Positions 8,646-17,009 of a DNA stretch of 37,056 nucleotides are shown one piece after another. The stretch spans positions 1-37,056 of the forward strand of contig CAZOVB010000044.1 of the NCBI GenBank assembly GCA_964583095.1, in the 5' to 3' direction. Each line of letters starts with the position of its first letter. Within the stretch, counting starts at the first letter, position 1. Source of the stretch: CAZOVB01 sp964583095. GTDB lineage: Bacteria; Planctomycetota; Phycisphaerae; SM23-33. The position numbers and the translations under genes were made by a program. A model generated the notes under the pieces. That model searched no databases, was not told the DNA's origin, and was given only the letters and a program-made list of their open reading frames with translations.

Positions 8646-8674
8646 GTGACCCGAAGCGCTGACGGTGATATAAT
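8646..8674 (+). promoter_or_regulatory. Extended -10 promoter for the PRC-barrel-led operon
   Basis: GTGACC (8646-8651), a 17-bp spacer and a perfect TATAAT (8669-8674) preceded by TG at -15/-14 (TGATATAAT). It lies 44 bp before the start at 8719. The strong consensus makes this the likely start of the seven-gene transcript. Confidence 0.7.
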
Positions 8675-8718
8675 GGAGAAACGTCGCAACGCACTTCGAA
8701 TAGACAAGGGAGTACGAC

Positions 8719-9387
8719 ATGCTGCAAAGTCTTTGCAAGCTCGAGGGGCTGGATGTTCTTGCCGGCCAAAGCCAGGCCGGAACCCTCGAAGACATCCTTT
8801 TTGACGACATCGCCTGGCGGATTCGATATCTCGCGATTCTCCACTCGGGTCAAGGTGAGCCCAGGCGTCTGCTGCTGGCCCCCCAGGCCGTTTGTGAACT
8901 GGACGCCGAGGCCTGCCGGCTTAGCACGAACCTTCCGCTGGAAGATCTGCTGGCCCAGCCGATCTTCCACGAGAAGACGCCCCCCCACCGCAGCCTGGAA
9001 GCTGCCCTGGTCGAAAGATACCGCTGGGGCGCCTATTGGGCGGACAATCCGATGTTCTTCGGCCAGCCCAACCCGGGGCGGGACCGCCCCACGCAATACC
9101 GTCACTGGAGCGAAGCCCAGCGTCAGCCTCCCCCGGAACTCAAGAGCTTCTCTTCGCTCAAGGGCGCCCAGGCCCAGGGAACCGACGCCCCGGCCGGGAA
9201 AGTCGTAGACTGCGTCTTCGACACCACCGATTGGCGCATAAGATACCTTTTGATAGAACTGGAAGAAGGCCAGTCGATCGTGGCTCCGCCGGATTGGATC
9301 CGCAAGGCCGCCTGGCAACACAAGTGCATCGACCTGGACCTGCCTCGCGAGACGCTGGCCTCGAGCCCCGTCTGGCAGGGACAGTGA
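8719..9387 (+). CDS. Tandem PRC-barrel domain protein, 222 aa
   Basis: Two PRC-barrel-like beta domains joined by an aromatic linker. Domain 1 (about residues 1-75) has LEGLDVLAGQSQAGTLEDIL and FDDIAWRIRYL. Domain 2 (about 140-218) repeats the pattern as LKGAQAQGTDAPAGKVVDCV and FDTTDWRIRYLLIEL. The linker holds VERYRWGAYWADN. PRC barrels are small beta-barrels known from photosynthetic reaction centre H subunits and RimM and are common in stress loci. No enzyme motif is visible. GGGAG lies six bases before the ATG. It is a paralogue of the gene at 23604. It leads a close-packed seven-gene set, suggesting an accessory role in the same response. Confidence 0.82.
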   Translation: MLQSLCKLEGLDVLAGQSQAGTLEDILFDDIAWRIRYLAILHSGQGEPRRLLLAPQAVCELDAEACRLSTNLPLEDLLAQPIFHEKTPPHRSLEAALVERYRWGAYWADNPMFFGQPNPGRDRPTQYRHWSEAQRQPPPELKSFSSLKGAQAQGTDAPAGKVVDCVFDTTDWRIRYLLIELEEGQSIVAPPDWIRKAAWQHKCIDLDLPRETLASSPVWQGQ

Positions 9388-9452
9388 CCGTAGCAATCCC
9401 GAAGGGTCCGACCACCGTCGAATCGCTTCAGACGAAAGGATCTTGCTCCTCT

Positions 9453-10838
9453 ATGCAGACCTATGACGCCGTCGTACTCGGCGCCGGCCCCGGAGGCTCC
9501 GCAGCTGCACAGCAGATCGCTCACCACGGAGGCTCGGCCTGTCTCATCGAGCATCGCCGGATCGGGGGGACCTGCGTCAACGTCGGCTGCATGCCCACCA
9601 AGGCGATGCTGGCAGCGACGGAAATCTACTCCCGCGCCGGACAGGGCCGGGACATGGGCCTGAATCTCTCGCGCCAAGGCGTGGACGGCCAGGCCTTCAT
9701 GGACCGCGTGCACGTCCTGGTGGAGGATCTGACCGGCGCTCTGCAAAGCGGCGCCCCGGCGATGGATGGAATCGACTACCGACGCGGACACGGCAAGATC
9801 CTCTCGCCGGGGGTGGTGGAGATCCAGGCCGCCGATGGATCGACCCAGCGCGTGGAGGGAAGAAACATCATTCTGGCCACCGGATCTCAGCCGATTCTCC
9901 CCTCCTTCCTGCCGGCCCAGAACCCGAACGTCTGGACCAGCCGGGACGCGATCGAGGCCGACGACCTGCCTTCCAGCGTGGTGGTGCTCGGGGGAGGCGC
10001 CCTGGGCTGTGAGTTCGCCACCGCCTACAGCGAGTTGGGTCTGGAGGTGAGCATTCTGGACCAGGCCGACTCTCTCCTGCCCCGCATGGACCCCCAGGCC
10101 GGGAAGATCGTTCAGGACGCCCTGGAAGATTCCGGGGCCACCGTCCTCACCGGTGCCCAGGTGCAGTCTGTGGAACCCTTCCAGAACGGGTTGTCGGTGA
10201 AGATGGCCGATCGGGATGAGATCTGTGCCCAGGTGCTTCTTGTCGCGACAGGACGTGAGCCGGTCACGGACAGATGCGGCCTGGAGACACTGGATCCGGA
10301 GTTTGACGGGGACATCCTGCGGATCGACTCGAGGTGTCGCACCCGTGTCGAGAACCTCTACGCCGTGGGGGATGTCGCACATACCAGCAAGCACGCGCAC
10401 CTGGCCATGCACATGGGCATGATCGCCGGCGACGACGTGTGCGGGACAACCCCCCGCAGTGATGTTCATCTCTTTCCGGTGGTGACCTACACCCATCCGC
10501 AGATAGCCTGCGTGGGCGTCTGCGGGGAAGACGCCGATCGGCGCGAGGCCCGGACCGTCACCGTCCAGGTGAAATCCTCGGGCACCGCACTTGTCTATGG
10601 CTACGAGAAAGTCCATCTGAAGGTCGTGGCCGAAAAGGACACAGGCCTGATCCGCGGGGCCCTGTGGGCGGCGCCCAACGCCGGCGAGCTGATCCACGAA
10701 GTGCTCCTGGCCATGCGAACACAGACCTCGCTGTTTGATCTGTATGCGACGGTTCACGGCCATCCCAGCCTGATGGAAATGCTTCACACCGCGGCTGAAC
10801 AGTTCGTCCTGAACCACTCGGACCTGCTTGCCGACTGA
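9453..10838 (+). CDS. Class I flavin pyridine-nucleotide-disulfide oxidoreductase, 461 aa
   Basis: A cytosolic FAD/NAD(P)H enzyme of the dihydrolipoamide dehydrogenase, glutathione reductase and mercuric reductase family. FAD motif VLGAGPGGSAAA is at the N-terminus. The redox-active disulfide is GGTCVNVGC (C41, C46) followed by MPTK. The NAD(P)H-binding motif is VVVLGGGALGCEFA, the second FAD motif is LYAVGDVA, and the C-terminal dimer domain carries the catalytic His region TVHGHPSLMEM. Neighbouring genes encode no 2-oxoacid dehydrogenase E1/E2 or mer components, so the partner disulfide is unknown and no symbol is given. The start at 9453 begins the Rossmann fold directly; an AAAGGA site lies about 12 bases upstream. 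It is 65 bp downstream of the PRC-barrel gene. Confidence 0.9.
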   Translation: MQTYDAVVLGAGPGGSAAAQQIAHHGGSACLIEHRRIGGTCVNVGCMPTKAMLAATEIYSRAGQGRDMGLNLSRQGVDGQAFMDRVHVLVEDLTGALQSGAPAMDGIDYRRGHGKILSPGVVEIQAADGSTQRVEGRNIILATGSQPILPSFLPAQNPNVWTSRDAIEADDLPSSVVVLGGGALGCEFATAYSELGLEVSILDQADSLLPRMDPQAGKIVQDALEDSGATVLTGAQVQSVEPFQNGLSVKMADRDEICAQVLLVATGREPVTDRCGLETLDPEFDGDILRIDSRCRTRVENLYAVGDVAHTSKHAHLAMHMGMIAGDDVCGTTPRSDVHLFPVVTYTHPQIACVGVCGEDADRREARTVTVQVKSSGTALVYGYEKVHLKVVAEKDTGLIRGALWAAPNAGELIHEVLLAMRTQTSLFDLYATVHGHPSLMEMLHTAAEQFVLNHSDLLAD

Positions 10839-10859
10839 GCCCGGGGCCGGACGGGCGTG

Positions 10860-10865
10860 TATAAT
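10860..10865 (+). promoter_or_regulatory. Perfect TATAAT nine bases before the CHAD start codon
   Basis: TATAAT at 10860-10865 lies just after the previous stop. A transcript from it would begin at or near the ATG at 10875, giving a leaderless mRNA. No convincing -35 is seen at 16-18 bp, so it may be an internal promoter of low strength or chance. Confidence 0.4.
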
Positions 10866-10874
10866 TCCCCTGTC

Positions 10875-11777
10875 ATGAGCTATCGCTTTAAAAAAGAGGA
10901 CACCTGCCAACAGAATGTCCGCCGGATCGCCGGTGAGCAGCTTGGCAGTTCACTGAGCCACCTGGATGAGTGGACCAATACCGACGAGATCATCCACGAC
11001 CTGCGGAAACGCTTCAAGAAACTCCGGGGCCTGCTCCGGCTGGTGCGGGGCTCGATCGATACCTACAAGGAACACAACGTTCTCTTTCGGGATGCGGGGC
11101 GCAAGCTTTCACGGTTCCGCGACGCCCACGTCATGCTCGAGACGCTCGACGCCCTGGACGAATCTTCCGATCTCCAGCGCAGTCGTGTCCAGACCGCCCG
11201 GCGGCAGATCAAGGCCTGGCAGAAGAAACAGGAAACCACCGAGAAAGAAAAGCTCGATTGCCTGGAAACTTTCCATGGGTTTCTCCGCGACGCTCTGGAA
11301 CAGGTCCGCCGCTGGGACCTGACCAGAAGCGGTTTCGGTGCGATCCGGGGCGGCCTGGCCAAGACCTACAAACGAGCCAGAGATGCCCTTAAGAAAGCCT
11401 GCGCCGACGGGTCCAGGGAAAACATCCACGAGTTTCGCAAGCGCGCCAAATACCACTGGTATCACATCCGTCTGCTTCAGGATACCTGGCCGGAGTTGCT
11501 CAAGCCCCTTCGGAGCCAGTGCAAGGTCCTTCAGAATACCTTGGGCGATATTCACGACCTGGATGTCCAGACCGGGGCGCTTCGCGGAGAGCTTGGCCAA
11601 GGGATGGAAACCGAGACGATTGACGAGTTGATCCAGGCGGCCTCGGCCAGGCGCGAGGAACTCCGGCGCCGGTGCAGCGACCTGGGCAGAAGAGTGTTCG
11701 CAGAGAAGAGCCAGGCAATGGCCGAGCGTTTCCAGCAGCTCTTCAAGGTATGGAAGAATCTAACGCCGGTCTGCTAG
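10875..11777 (+). CDS. CHAD-domain protein, 300 aa
   Basis: The CHAD domain is a helical, positively charged fold that binds inorganic polyphosphate. It is built of two similar four-helix bundles. Each bundle's signature is seen: IIHDLRKRFKKLRGLLRL near the N-terminus and NIHEFRKRAKYHWYHIRLL in the second half, with the conserved His and basic residues, plus LFRDAGRKLSRFRDAHV and LGDIHDLDV. There is no attached CYTH triphosphatase domain and no signal peptide. The ATG at 10875 is chosen; a GTG at 10857 is in frame but overlaps the TATAAT. No Shine-Dalgarno site is visible. It lies within the PRC-led operon, consistent with polyphosphate-linked stress physiology (inference). Confidence 0.87.
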   Translation: MSYRFKKEDTCQQNVRRIAGEQLGSSLSHLDEWTNTDEIIHDLRKRFKKLRGLLRLVRGSIDTYKEHNVLFRDAGRKLSRFRDAHVMLETLDALDESSDLQRSRVQTARRQIKAWQKKQETTEKEKLDCLETFHGFLRDALEQVRRWDLTRSGFGAIRGGLAKTYKRARDALKKACADGSRENIHEFRKRAKYHWYHIRLLQDTWPELLKPLRSQCKVLQNTLGDIHDLDVQTGALRGELGQGMETETIDELIQAASARREELRRRCSDLGRRVFAEKSQAMAERFQQLFKVWKNLTPVC

Positions 11778-11841
11778 GCAGGACCTCTTTATCGAGGGAT
11801 CAAGAGCCTTGGCCGGCAGCAGAAAGAAGATTGGACGTTGT

Positions 11842-14121
11842 ATGTTTCTCAAATGGCTTCCCTGGAGGTATATCGCCAGTCGACTGGCCAAAGCCCACGG
11901 TTTCCTGGATCCGGTTGCTCTCTGGGCGAGGCTGGAGCAGTTCGCCCAGCCCTCGGAGGTGGCCGCACCGATGGAACTCATCCGGGCCGGCGCCGCCCTC
12001 CACGCCCGCGGCCTGATCAACACCAAGGTGATCCAGCAGAACCTGGACTGGGTCTGGCCCTGGTGGGTGGAACGGCAGTTCGATCCCGAAGATGCGTCCT
12101 TCCTGCCCCGTGCCTTCTCGCTGACGCACGTGAACCTCACCCACCGCAACTGGACCGCGGTGGGACTGCCCGACTGCCAGGCCTACCCCCTGGTCGATCC
12201 GCGAGGCCTGTGCACACCCTTCTTCGATGGCTGGTCGGTCGATGCCTGGCTGATCGGGGAGGATGGAAAGGACCTGCTGCCCTCCCGCCATGGAGAGGTT
12301 CAGCAGCACTGCGCCTGCGACGAAGCCCTGTCGGTGGAAACCGCATGCAACGGCGAGGCGGGACGTCTGCTCTCGACCGTCTCGATGCACCTGGTCAAGG
12401 CCAGGCCGATGCTCTCGATGCAGATCCAGGCCCAGGGCAATCAACCGGGTTGGCTGGTGGTGGCGCTTCGCCCCTTCAACAGCGAGGGCGTGAGCTTCGT
12501 ACACGAGGTCGAACTGCTCGATGATAACAGGACCTGGCGAATCAACGACGACGCCTGCCTCCGTTTCGACAATGCTCCGGACAAGCATATTACCTCCGAT
12601 TATGCAAACGGGGATGTCTACTTTCATCTGCGTCGGGACCGTCGCGACAAGCATGTCAAGTGCAAGGTCGGCCTGGCCACCGCGGCAGCGTGCTTCCCGC
12701 TGGACGGCCGGAACCAGCGCACGGTCGGCATGGAAGTGGATATCTGCCAGGACAAAAACGTCCCCGAGATTCTGCCCCAAGGCCGATGCGTTACGTGGCC
12801 CGATGCGATGTCCAGCGCGTGCGGTATCCAGACCCCCGACGAGCAATTCAACCGCCTCTACCGCCAGGCGGCAGCGACACTGGTTCTCCTGAGCCCGGAA
12901 GACTGCTATCCCGGACCGTTCACCTACCGGCGTTTCTGGTTCCGCGACGCTGCCTTTCTGCTCCACGCGCTGCTTCGCCTGAACCTGCCGGAAAGATGCC
13001 GCCGAAGTGTGGGCAACTTCCCCAGGCGCCAGAGGCTTTCGGGTTTCTTCCACAGCCAGGCCGGCGAGTGGGATTCCAACGGCCAGGTCCTCTGGTTGCT
13101 CGAGATGATGGAGAACATCACCGGCAAGCCCCTGGGCGAAGAATGGAAAAAGCCGGTGCTCAAGGCGGCCCGGTGGATCCAGCGAAAGCGCATAACCAAC
13201 CAGCCCGACGCGCTTCACAACGGGCTGCTGCCGGCGGGGTTCAGCGCCGAACACCTGGGCAACAACGACTATTACTACTGGGACGACTTCTGGTCCCAGG
13301 CGGGACTGGAAGCAGCCGCCCGGATGGCACGCCGCTGGGATACCCAAGAAGCCTCGAAGATCGAGCACAGCGCAGCCGAATTGGCCCAGGCGATCGATCG
13401 CAGCCTCGAAAAATCCCGCGACCGACGCAACAGCCAGGCCGTCCCGGCCTCGCCCTATCGGCGGATGGACGCCGGGGCGGTCGGCTCGCTGGCCTGTTCC
13501 TATCCCCTGGAGCTCTGGCAGCGGGAGGATCCTCGGATTCTCGCCACGGCCGAGTACCTGGCGGAAAACTGCCTCGTGGATGGCCTGTTCTTCCAGCAGA
13601 TGATCCACTCGGGCTTGAATGCATATCTCACGCTGCACCTGGCCCAGGTGCTGGGCAGGGCAGGACGCAGAGAAGCGGCATTTGAGCTGGTACAAAACGT
13701 CGCCGGCATCGCCTCCCAGACGGGCCAGTGGCCCGAGGCGGTCCACCCCCGCACCGGCGGGGGGTGCATGGGCGACGGCCAGCACGCATGGGCATCGGCC
13801 GAGTGGGTCCTCCTGCTCCACAACATGTTCCTGCGGGAGCGTGATTCCACGCTGGTTTTCGCCGCGGGGCTGCCGGATCAATGGCTCCAGCCGGGCTGTG
13901 AGATGTCCATCGGACCGGCCGGGACAAAGTTCGGGCCGGTACACCTCTCGTTGCGAGTCGACAACGAGACAATCCACGTTCAATGGAAGGGACAGTGGCA
14001 CAATCAGCCGCCCGAACTTCTGCTGGAGTTGCCGGGCCTGAGCCGCCCTCTGGATCCTCAGACGGCAAGCGTGTCGCTGCCCTTGCCGGAGACGCAGGTT
14101 CAAAGGATGGAAACTCGATGA
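11842..14121 (+). CDS. Six-hairpin glycosidase-like protein, 759 aa
   Basis: A large cytosolic protein with an alpha/alpha toroid (six-hairpin) domain of the GH15, GH63 or glycogen-debranching type. Residues 1-330 are a beta-rich N-terminal domain (aromatic HRNWTAVGLPD). The helical barrel from about 350 onward shows YRRFWFRDAAFLLHALLRL, GEWDSNGQVLWLLEMM, YYYWDDFWSQAGLEAAARMA, and VHPRTGGGCMGDGQHAWASAEW, patterns typical of this fold, with Asp/Glu candidates for acid/base roles. No close named family is recognised. The start at 11842 (ATG) is preferred to an in-frame TTG at 11809; only a weak AAGAAG site precedes it. Its stop overlaps the GT4 start as ATGA, so the two are translationally coupled and probably act on the same glucan or glycoside. 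Confidence 0.72.
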   Translation: MFLKWLPWRYIASRLAKAHGFLDPVALWARLEQFAQPSEVAAPMELIRAGAALHARGLINTKVIQQNLDWVWPWWVERQFDPEDASFLPRAFSLTHVNLTHRNWTAVGLPDCQAYPLVDPRGLCTPFFDGWSVDAWLIGEDGKDLLPSRHGEVQQHCACDEALSVETACNGEAGRLLSTVSMHLVKARPMLSMQIQAQGNQPGWLVVALRPFNSEGVSFVHEVELLDDNRTWRINDDACLRFDNAPDKHITSDYANGDVYFHLRRDRRDKHVKCKVGLATAAACFPLDGRNQRTVGMEVDICQDKNVPEILPQGRCVTWPDAMSSACGIQTPDEQFNRLYRQAAATLVLLSPEDCYPGPFTYRRFWFRDAAFLLHALLRLNLPERCRRSVGNFPRRQRLSGFFHSQAGEWDSNGQVLWLLEMMENITGKPLGEEWKKPVLKAARWIQRKRITNQPDALHNGLLPAGFSAEHLGNNDYYYWDDFWSQAGLEAAARMARRWDTQEASKIEHSAAELAQAIDRSLEKSRDRRNSQAVPASPYRRMDAGAVGSLACSYPLELWQREDPRILATAEYLAENCLVDGLFFQQMIHSGLNAYLTLHLAQVLGRAGRREAAFELVQNVAGIASQTGQWPEAVHPRTGGGCMGDGQHAWASAEWVLLLHNMFLRERDSTLVFAAGLPDQWLQPGCEMSIGPAGTKFGPVHLSLRVDNETIHVQWKGQWHNQPPELLLELPGLSRPLDPQTASVSLPLPETQVQRMETR

Positions 14122-15422
14122 AAATCGCCATGTTCACCAATACGTATCTGCCCCAGGTGGGCGGGGTGGCCAACTCGGTGGAGCGCTTTACCCGGGGCTG
14201 CCGGGACCGGGGCCATGAGGTCCTCGTCGTGGCCCCCCACTACGAGAACGACAAGCAGGCGGGGACCAACGTGCACCGGGTACCGGCCGTTGCGAATCTC
14301 AACGGCAGCGATTTTTCCATGGCCCTGCCGGTCGACAGCGACCTGCGGGAGAGAGTGAAGCAATTCGCCCCGGACCTGCTCCACTCGCATCACCCCTTCC
14401 TGCTGGGCAATACCGCCCTGCGGATCTCGGCCGAGCAAGGCCTGCCCCTGCTCTTCACCCATCACACAATGTACGAGCATTACACGCATTACGTTCCGAT
14501 GGAACTCGAGGCCATGAAGACCTACGTCAAGAACCTGGCCACGGGATACGGCAACCTTGCCGACCGGGTGATTGCTCCGAGCGAATCCACCGCTTCGATC
14601 ATCCGGCAGCGAGGGGTGGAAAGCCCGATTGACGTCGTGCCTACCGGCGTGGATGTGGAGGCGTACAGGAACGGGGATGCACAGGCTTGCCGAAAGCGTT
14701 TTTCGATCGACCCGGAGGCGCCGCTGATCGGCCACGTCGGCCGACTCGCCGAAGAGAAGAATATCTCGCTGCTGGGGCGGGCTTGCGGGCTTGCGATGCA
14801 GCAGGATTCGAAAACGCATTTTCTCGTCGTCGGAGACGGGGATTCCCGGGAGCAACTGGATAAAATACTGGTCGAGATGGACGTGGGCGACCGGGCCGTC
14901 TTCGCTGGCACGCTCAAGGGCCAGGACCTCGTGGACGCCTACCACGCAATGGACGTATTCGCCTTTGCCTCGCAGACCGAAACCCAGGGCATGGTGCTGG
15001 CCGAAGCGTGCGGAGCCGGTTGCCCCGTCGTCGCCCTGGATGCTCCCGGAGCGCGGGAGGTGGTGGCCGATGGAGACAACGGCCGGCTGATAGCCTCCTG
15101 CGATGCCCCGTCGCTGGCGGACGGAATTCTTTGCCTCCTCCGGGCCGACAAGAACACACGAGGGCAGCTTGCCCGCTGTGCCCGCCAGAGAGCCAGGGCG
15201 TTTTCGAGCGACCGATGTGTTGAGAAACTTCTGGACGCTTATCGGCATTGCCTGGAAACTGCCCCCAAGGAAAAGAACATCGAGAATGACTCCTGGAAAG
15301 CGGTCATCCATCGCCTCCAGGAGGAATGGAAACTCTGGTCCAACCGAATGCAGTCGGCCTTTTCCGCCCTGGACAGCAAGAGCGAATCGAGCAAGCAGAG
15401 CGATCCGGAAGGACCAGGATGA
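14118..15422 (+). CDS. GT4-family (GT-B fold) glycosyltransferase, 434 aa
   Basis: A retaining nucleotide-sugar-dependent glycosyltransferase of group 1/GT4. The N-terminus MKIAMFTNTYLPQVGGVANSV is typical of diacylglycerol glucosyltransferase and mannosyltransferase subgroups. Also seen are HSHHPFLLG and THHTMYEHYTHYVP in the acceptor domain, GHVGRLAEEKN at the start of the donor domain, and the EX7E motif at E288-E296 within TETQGMVLAE. A charged C-terminal tail of about 50 residues extends beyond the usual end. The ATG at 14118 overlaps the upstream stop by four bases. The acceptor may be a lipid (1,2-diacylglycerol) or a soluble sugar; the HHTMYEHYTHY region favours a lipid glycosyltransferase, but this is inference. 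Confidence 0.88.
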   Translation: MKIAMFTNTYLPQVGGVANSVERFTRGCRDRGHEVLVVAPHYENDKQAGTNVHRVPAVANLNGSDFSMALPVDSDLRERVKQFAPDLLHSHHPFLLGNTALRISAEQGLPLLFTHHTMYEHYTHYVPMELEAMKTYVKNLATGYGNLADRVIAPSESTASIIRQRGVESPIDVVPTGVDVEAYRNGDAQACRKRFSIDPEAPLIGHVGRLAEEKNISLLGRACGLAMQQDSKTHFLVVGDGDSREQLDKILVEMDVGDRAVFAGTLKGQDLVDAYHAMDVFAFASQTETQGMVLAEACGAGCPVVALDAPGAREVVADGDNGRLIASCDAPSLADGILCLLRADKNTRGQLARCARQRARAFSSDRCVEKLLDAYRHCLETAPKEKNIENDSWKAVIHRLQEEWKLWSNRMQSAFSALDSKSESSKQSDPEGPG

Positions 15423-15458
15423 TGAAAAAATCGTATCCCTATTTTGTGTGCATCTGAT

Positions 15459-17009
15459 ATGCCTTCCTCCCGTGAAAACGTCGGGAAAAACTCACCGGAG
15501 CCCGCCGGCAACCCGTTTGTGCCTCTTTCCGACAAGCAAAAGGAAGATCTCTGGGCAGGCCTGCCCCTTCTGGATATCGATTACAACAACAAAAAGAAGC
15601 CTCCCTACAGAAACCACATCCCGGATGTCCTTTACAATGGGCCCTCCACCCAGCAGAGGGAAATCCTCGACCTGGTTCGCGACTGCATCATCATCTACAG
15701 CCTCCAGGGAAGCATTCTCTACTGGAACCCCGCCGCGGAGAAGCTCTATGGCTGGTCCGCCTCGGAAGTAGAAGGAATGGACCCGCACTCGCTTCTCCGG
15801 ACACGATTGTCCAAGCCGATCCGGGACGTCTATCGCCGGTTGATCCGCGAGGGCCACTGGGAGGGCGAACTGACCCACACCCGCCGCGACGGGAAGTCCA
15901 TCGTCGTCGACAGCCGCTGGGCCCTGCTCAAAGGCCCCGACGAAAAGCCTCACGGCGTGCTCGAGATCAACACCGATATCACCCCCCGAAAGCAAGCCCA
16001 ACGCAAACTCCAGGCCGAGTGGCACCGTTTCGCCTCGGTGCTGGGTATGCTGCCCGGGTACGTAGCCATGAAGGACGTCCAGGGGCAGATCCGCTTTGCC
16101 AATCGTCGGTTCTTCGACCTGTACGGTACGCCCTCGGGCCGACCGAGTTGGCAGGTTCAGCCGGACCGAACCGAAAAAGGCGAAAAGCGGATGCTCGAGC
16201 AGGTCCTCTCCGAACAGATCACCCAGGCCTGGGAACAGGAAATGCCCGCCGGGCGGATCTACCACGTAGCCGTCTGCCCCTTTGTGGATACCGATTCGAC
16301 CCCCGTGGTGCTGGAAATGGGGATTGACGTTACCCAGCGCATCCAGGCCGAACGCCAGATCGCACGCATCTCCGAACAGCAGAAGCAAAGCATCGGACAG
16401 GACCTGCATGACAGCGTGGGCCAGAAACTCGCCGGCCTGCGATTTCTCCTCCAGGCCCTGGTGCAGCGCGTGGGAGAGGATCTTCCCGAGCAGGCCCCCC
16501 TGGCAGGTAAAGCCGAAGAAGTCCTCCAGGACGCTCTGGCCCAGGTCCGCGCCCTGGCCCGGAGCCTGGATCCGCTGGGACTGGAAGGCGACGAAATCTG
16601 CGATCTTCTCCACCAGTTGGCCCGGGACACCGGCAAGCTCTTCGACGTGGAGTGTGAGGTAAACTGCCCCCAGGGGTTGGCCCCCAACTCCAGCCAGGAG
16701 CTCCAGCTTTACCGCATCGCCCAGGACGCCGTCGGCAATGCCGTACGGCGCCGACACGCTCGGAAAATTTCGATCACCGTTGCAGGCGGCAAAGATGGTA
16801 TAATCCTGACAGTCGAAGACGACGGTATCGGGATCGACGACCAGGGCCGAAAACAGGAGATGTTCGCCTTGCAGACCATGCGGCATCGGGTTTCCGCTCT
16901 TGGCGGAACGATTCATTTCGAATCGCACAACGGTAAAGCGACTGTGCTTCGCTGTCGATTGCCCTATCCGTCGGAGCATTCTGGAGAAGAAGATGGGTTC
17001 AACCGGTAA
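15459..17009 (+). CDS. Cytosolic PAS-PAS HisKA_3 sensor histidine kinase, 516 aa
   Basis: A soluble NarX/DesK-class histidine kinase. PAS 1 covers about residues 65-180 (IIIYSLQGSILYWNPAAEKLYGW; PAC end LEINTDITPRKQAQ). PAS 2 covers about 185-298 (YVAMKDVQGQIRFANRRFFDLYG). The dimerisation and phosphoacceptor motif SIGQDLHDSVGQKLAGL puts the phosphorylated His at 317. The HATPase domain shows the N-box region AQDAVGNAVRRRHA and G1 box VEDDGIGID. No membrane segment is present, so the signal is intracellular; no haem, flavin or metal site is recognisable. The ATG at 15459 is the first good start but lacks a Shine-Dalgarno site. Its 3' end overlaps the response-regulator gene by 17 bp, so they form a cognate pair. 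Confidence 0.88.
   Translation: MPSSRENVGKNSPEPAGNPFVPLSDKQKEDLWAGLPLLDIDYNNKKKPPYRNHIPDVLYNGPSTQQREILDLVRDCIIIYSLQGSILYWNPAAEKLYGWSASEVEGMDPHSLLRTRLSKPIRDVYRRLIREGHWEGELTHTRRDGKSIVVDSRWALLKGPDEKPHGVLEINTDITPRKQAQRKLQAEWHRFASVLGMLPGYVAMKDVQGQIRFANRRFFDLYGTPSGRPSWQVQPDRTEKGEKRMLEQVLSEQITQAWEQEMPAGRIYHVAVCPFVDTDSTPVVLEMGIDVTQRIQAERQIARISEQQKQSIGQDLHDSVGQKLAGLRFLLQALVQRVGEDLPEQAPLAGKAEEVLQDALAQVRALARSLDPLGLEGDEICDLLHQLARDTGKLFDVECEVNCPQGLAPNSSQELQLYRIAQDAVGNAVRRRHARKISITVAGGKDGIILTVEDDGIGIDDQGRKQEMFALQTMRHRVSALGGTIHFESHNGKATVLRCRLPYPSEHSGEEDGFNR

Noticed and set aside
9453..10838. Naming the flavin enzyme lpdA or merA
   Set aside because: The family motifs fit both, but neither 2-oxoacid dehydrogenase subunits nor mercury-resistance genes or a C-terminal Cys pair are present.
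11800..14103. 767-codon minus-strand frame opposite the six-hairpin protein
   Set aside because: The plus-strand frame has coherent aromatic and acidic motifs and an ATGA link to GT4; the minus frame is a composition artefact.
16799..16804. TATAAT inside the first histidine-kinase gene as a promoter for its regulator
   Set aside because: No -35 at a suitable distance and the regulator already overlaps the kinase gene; likely a coding coincidence.
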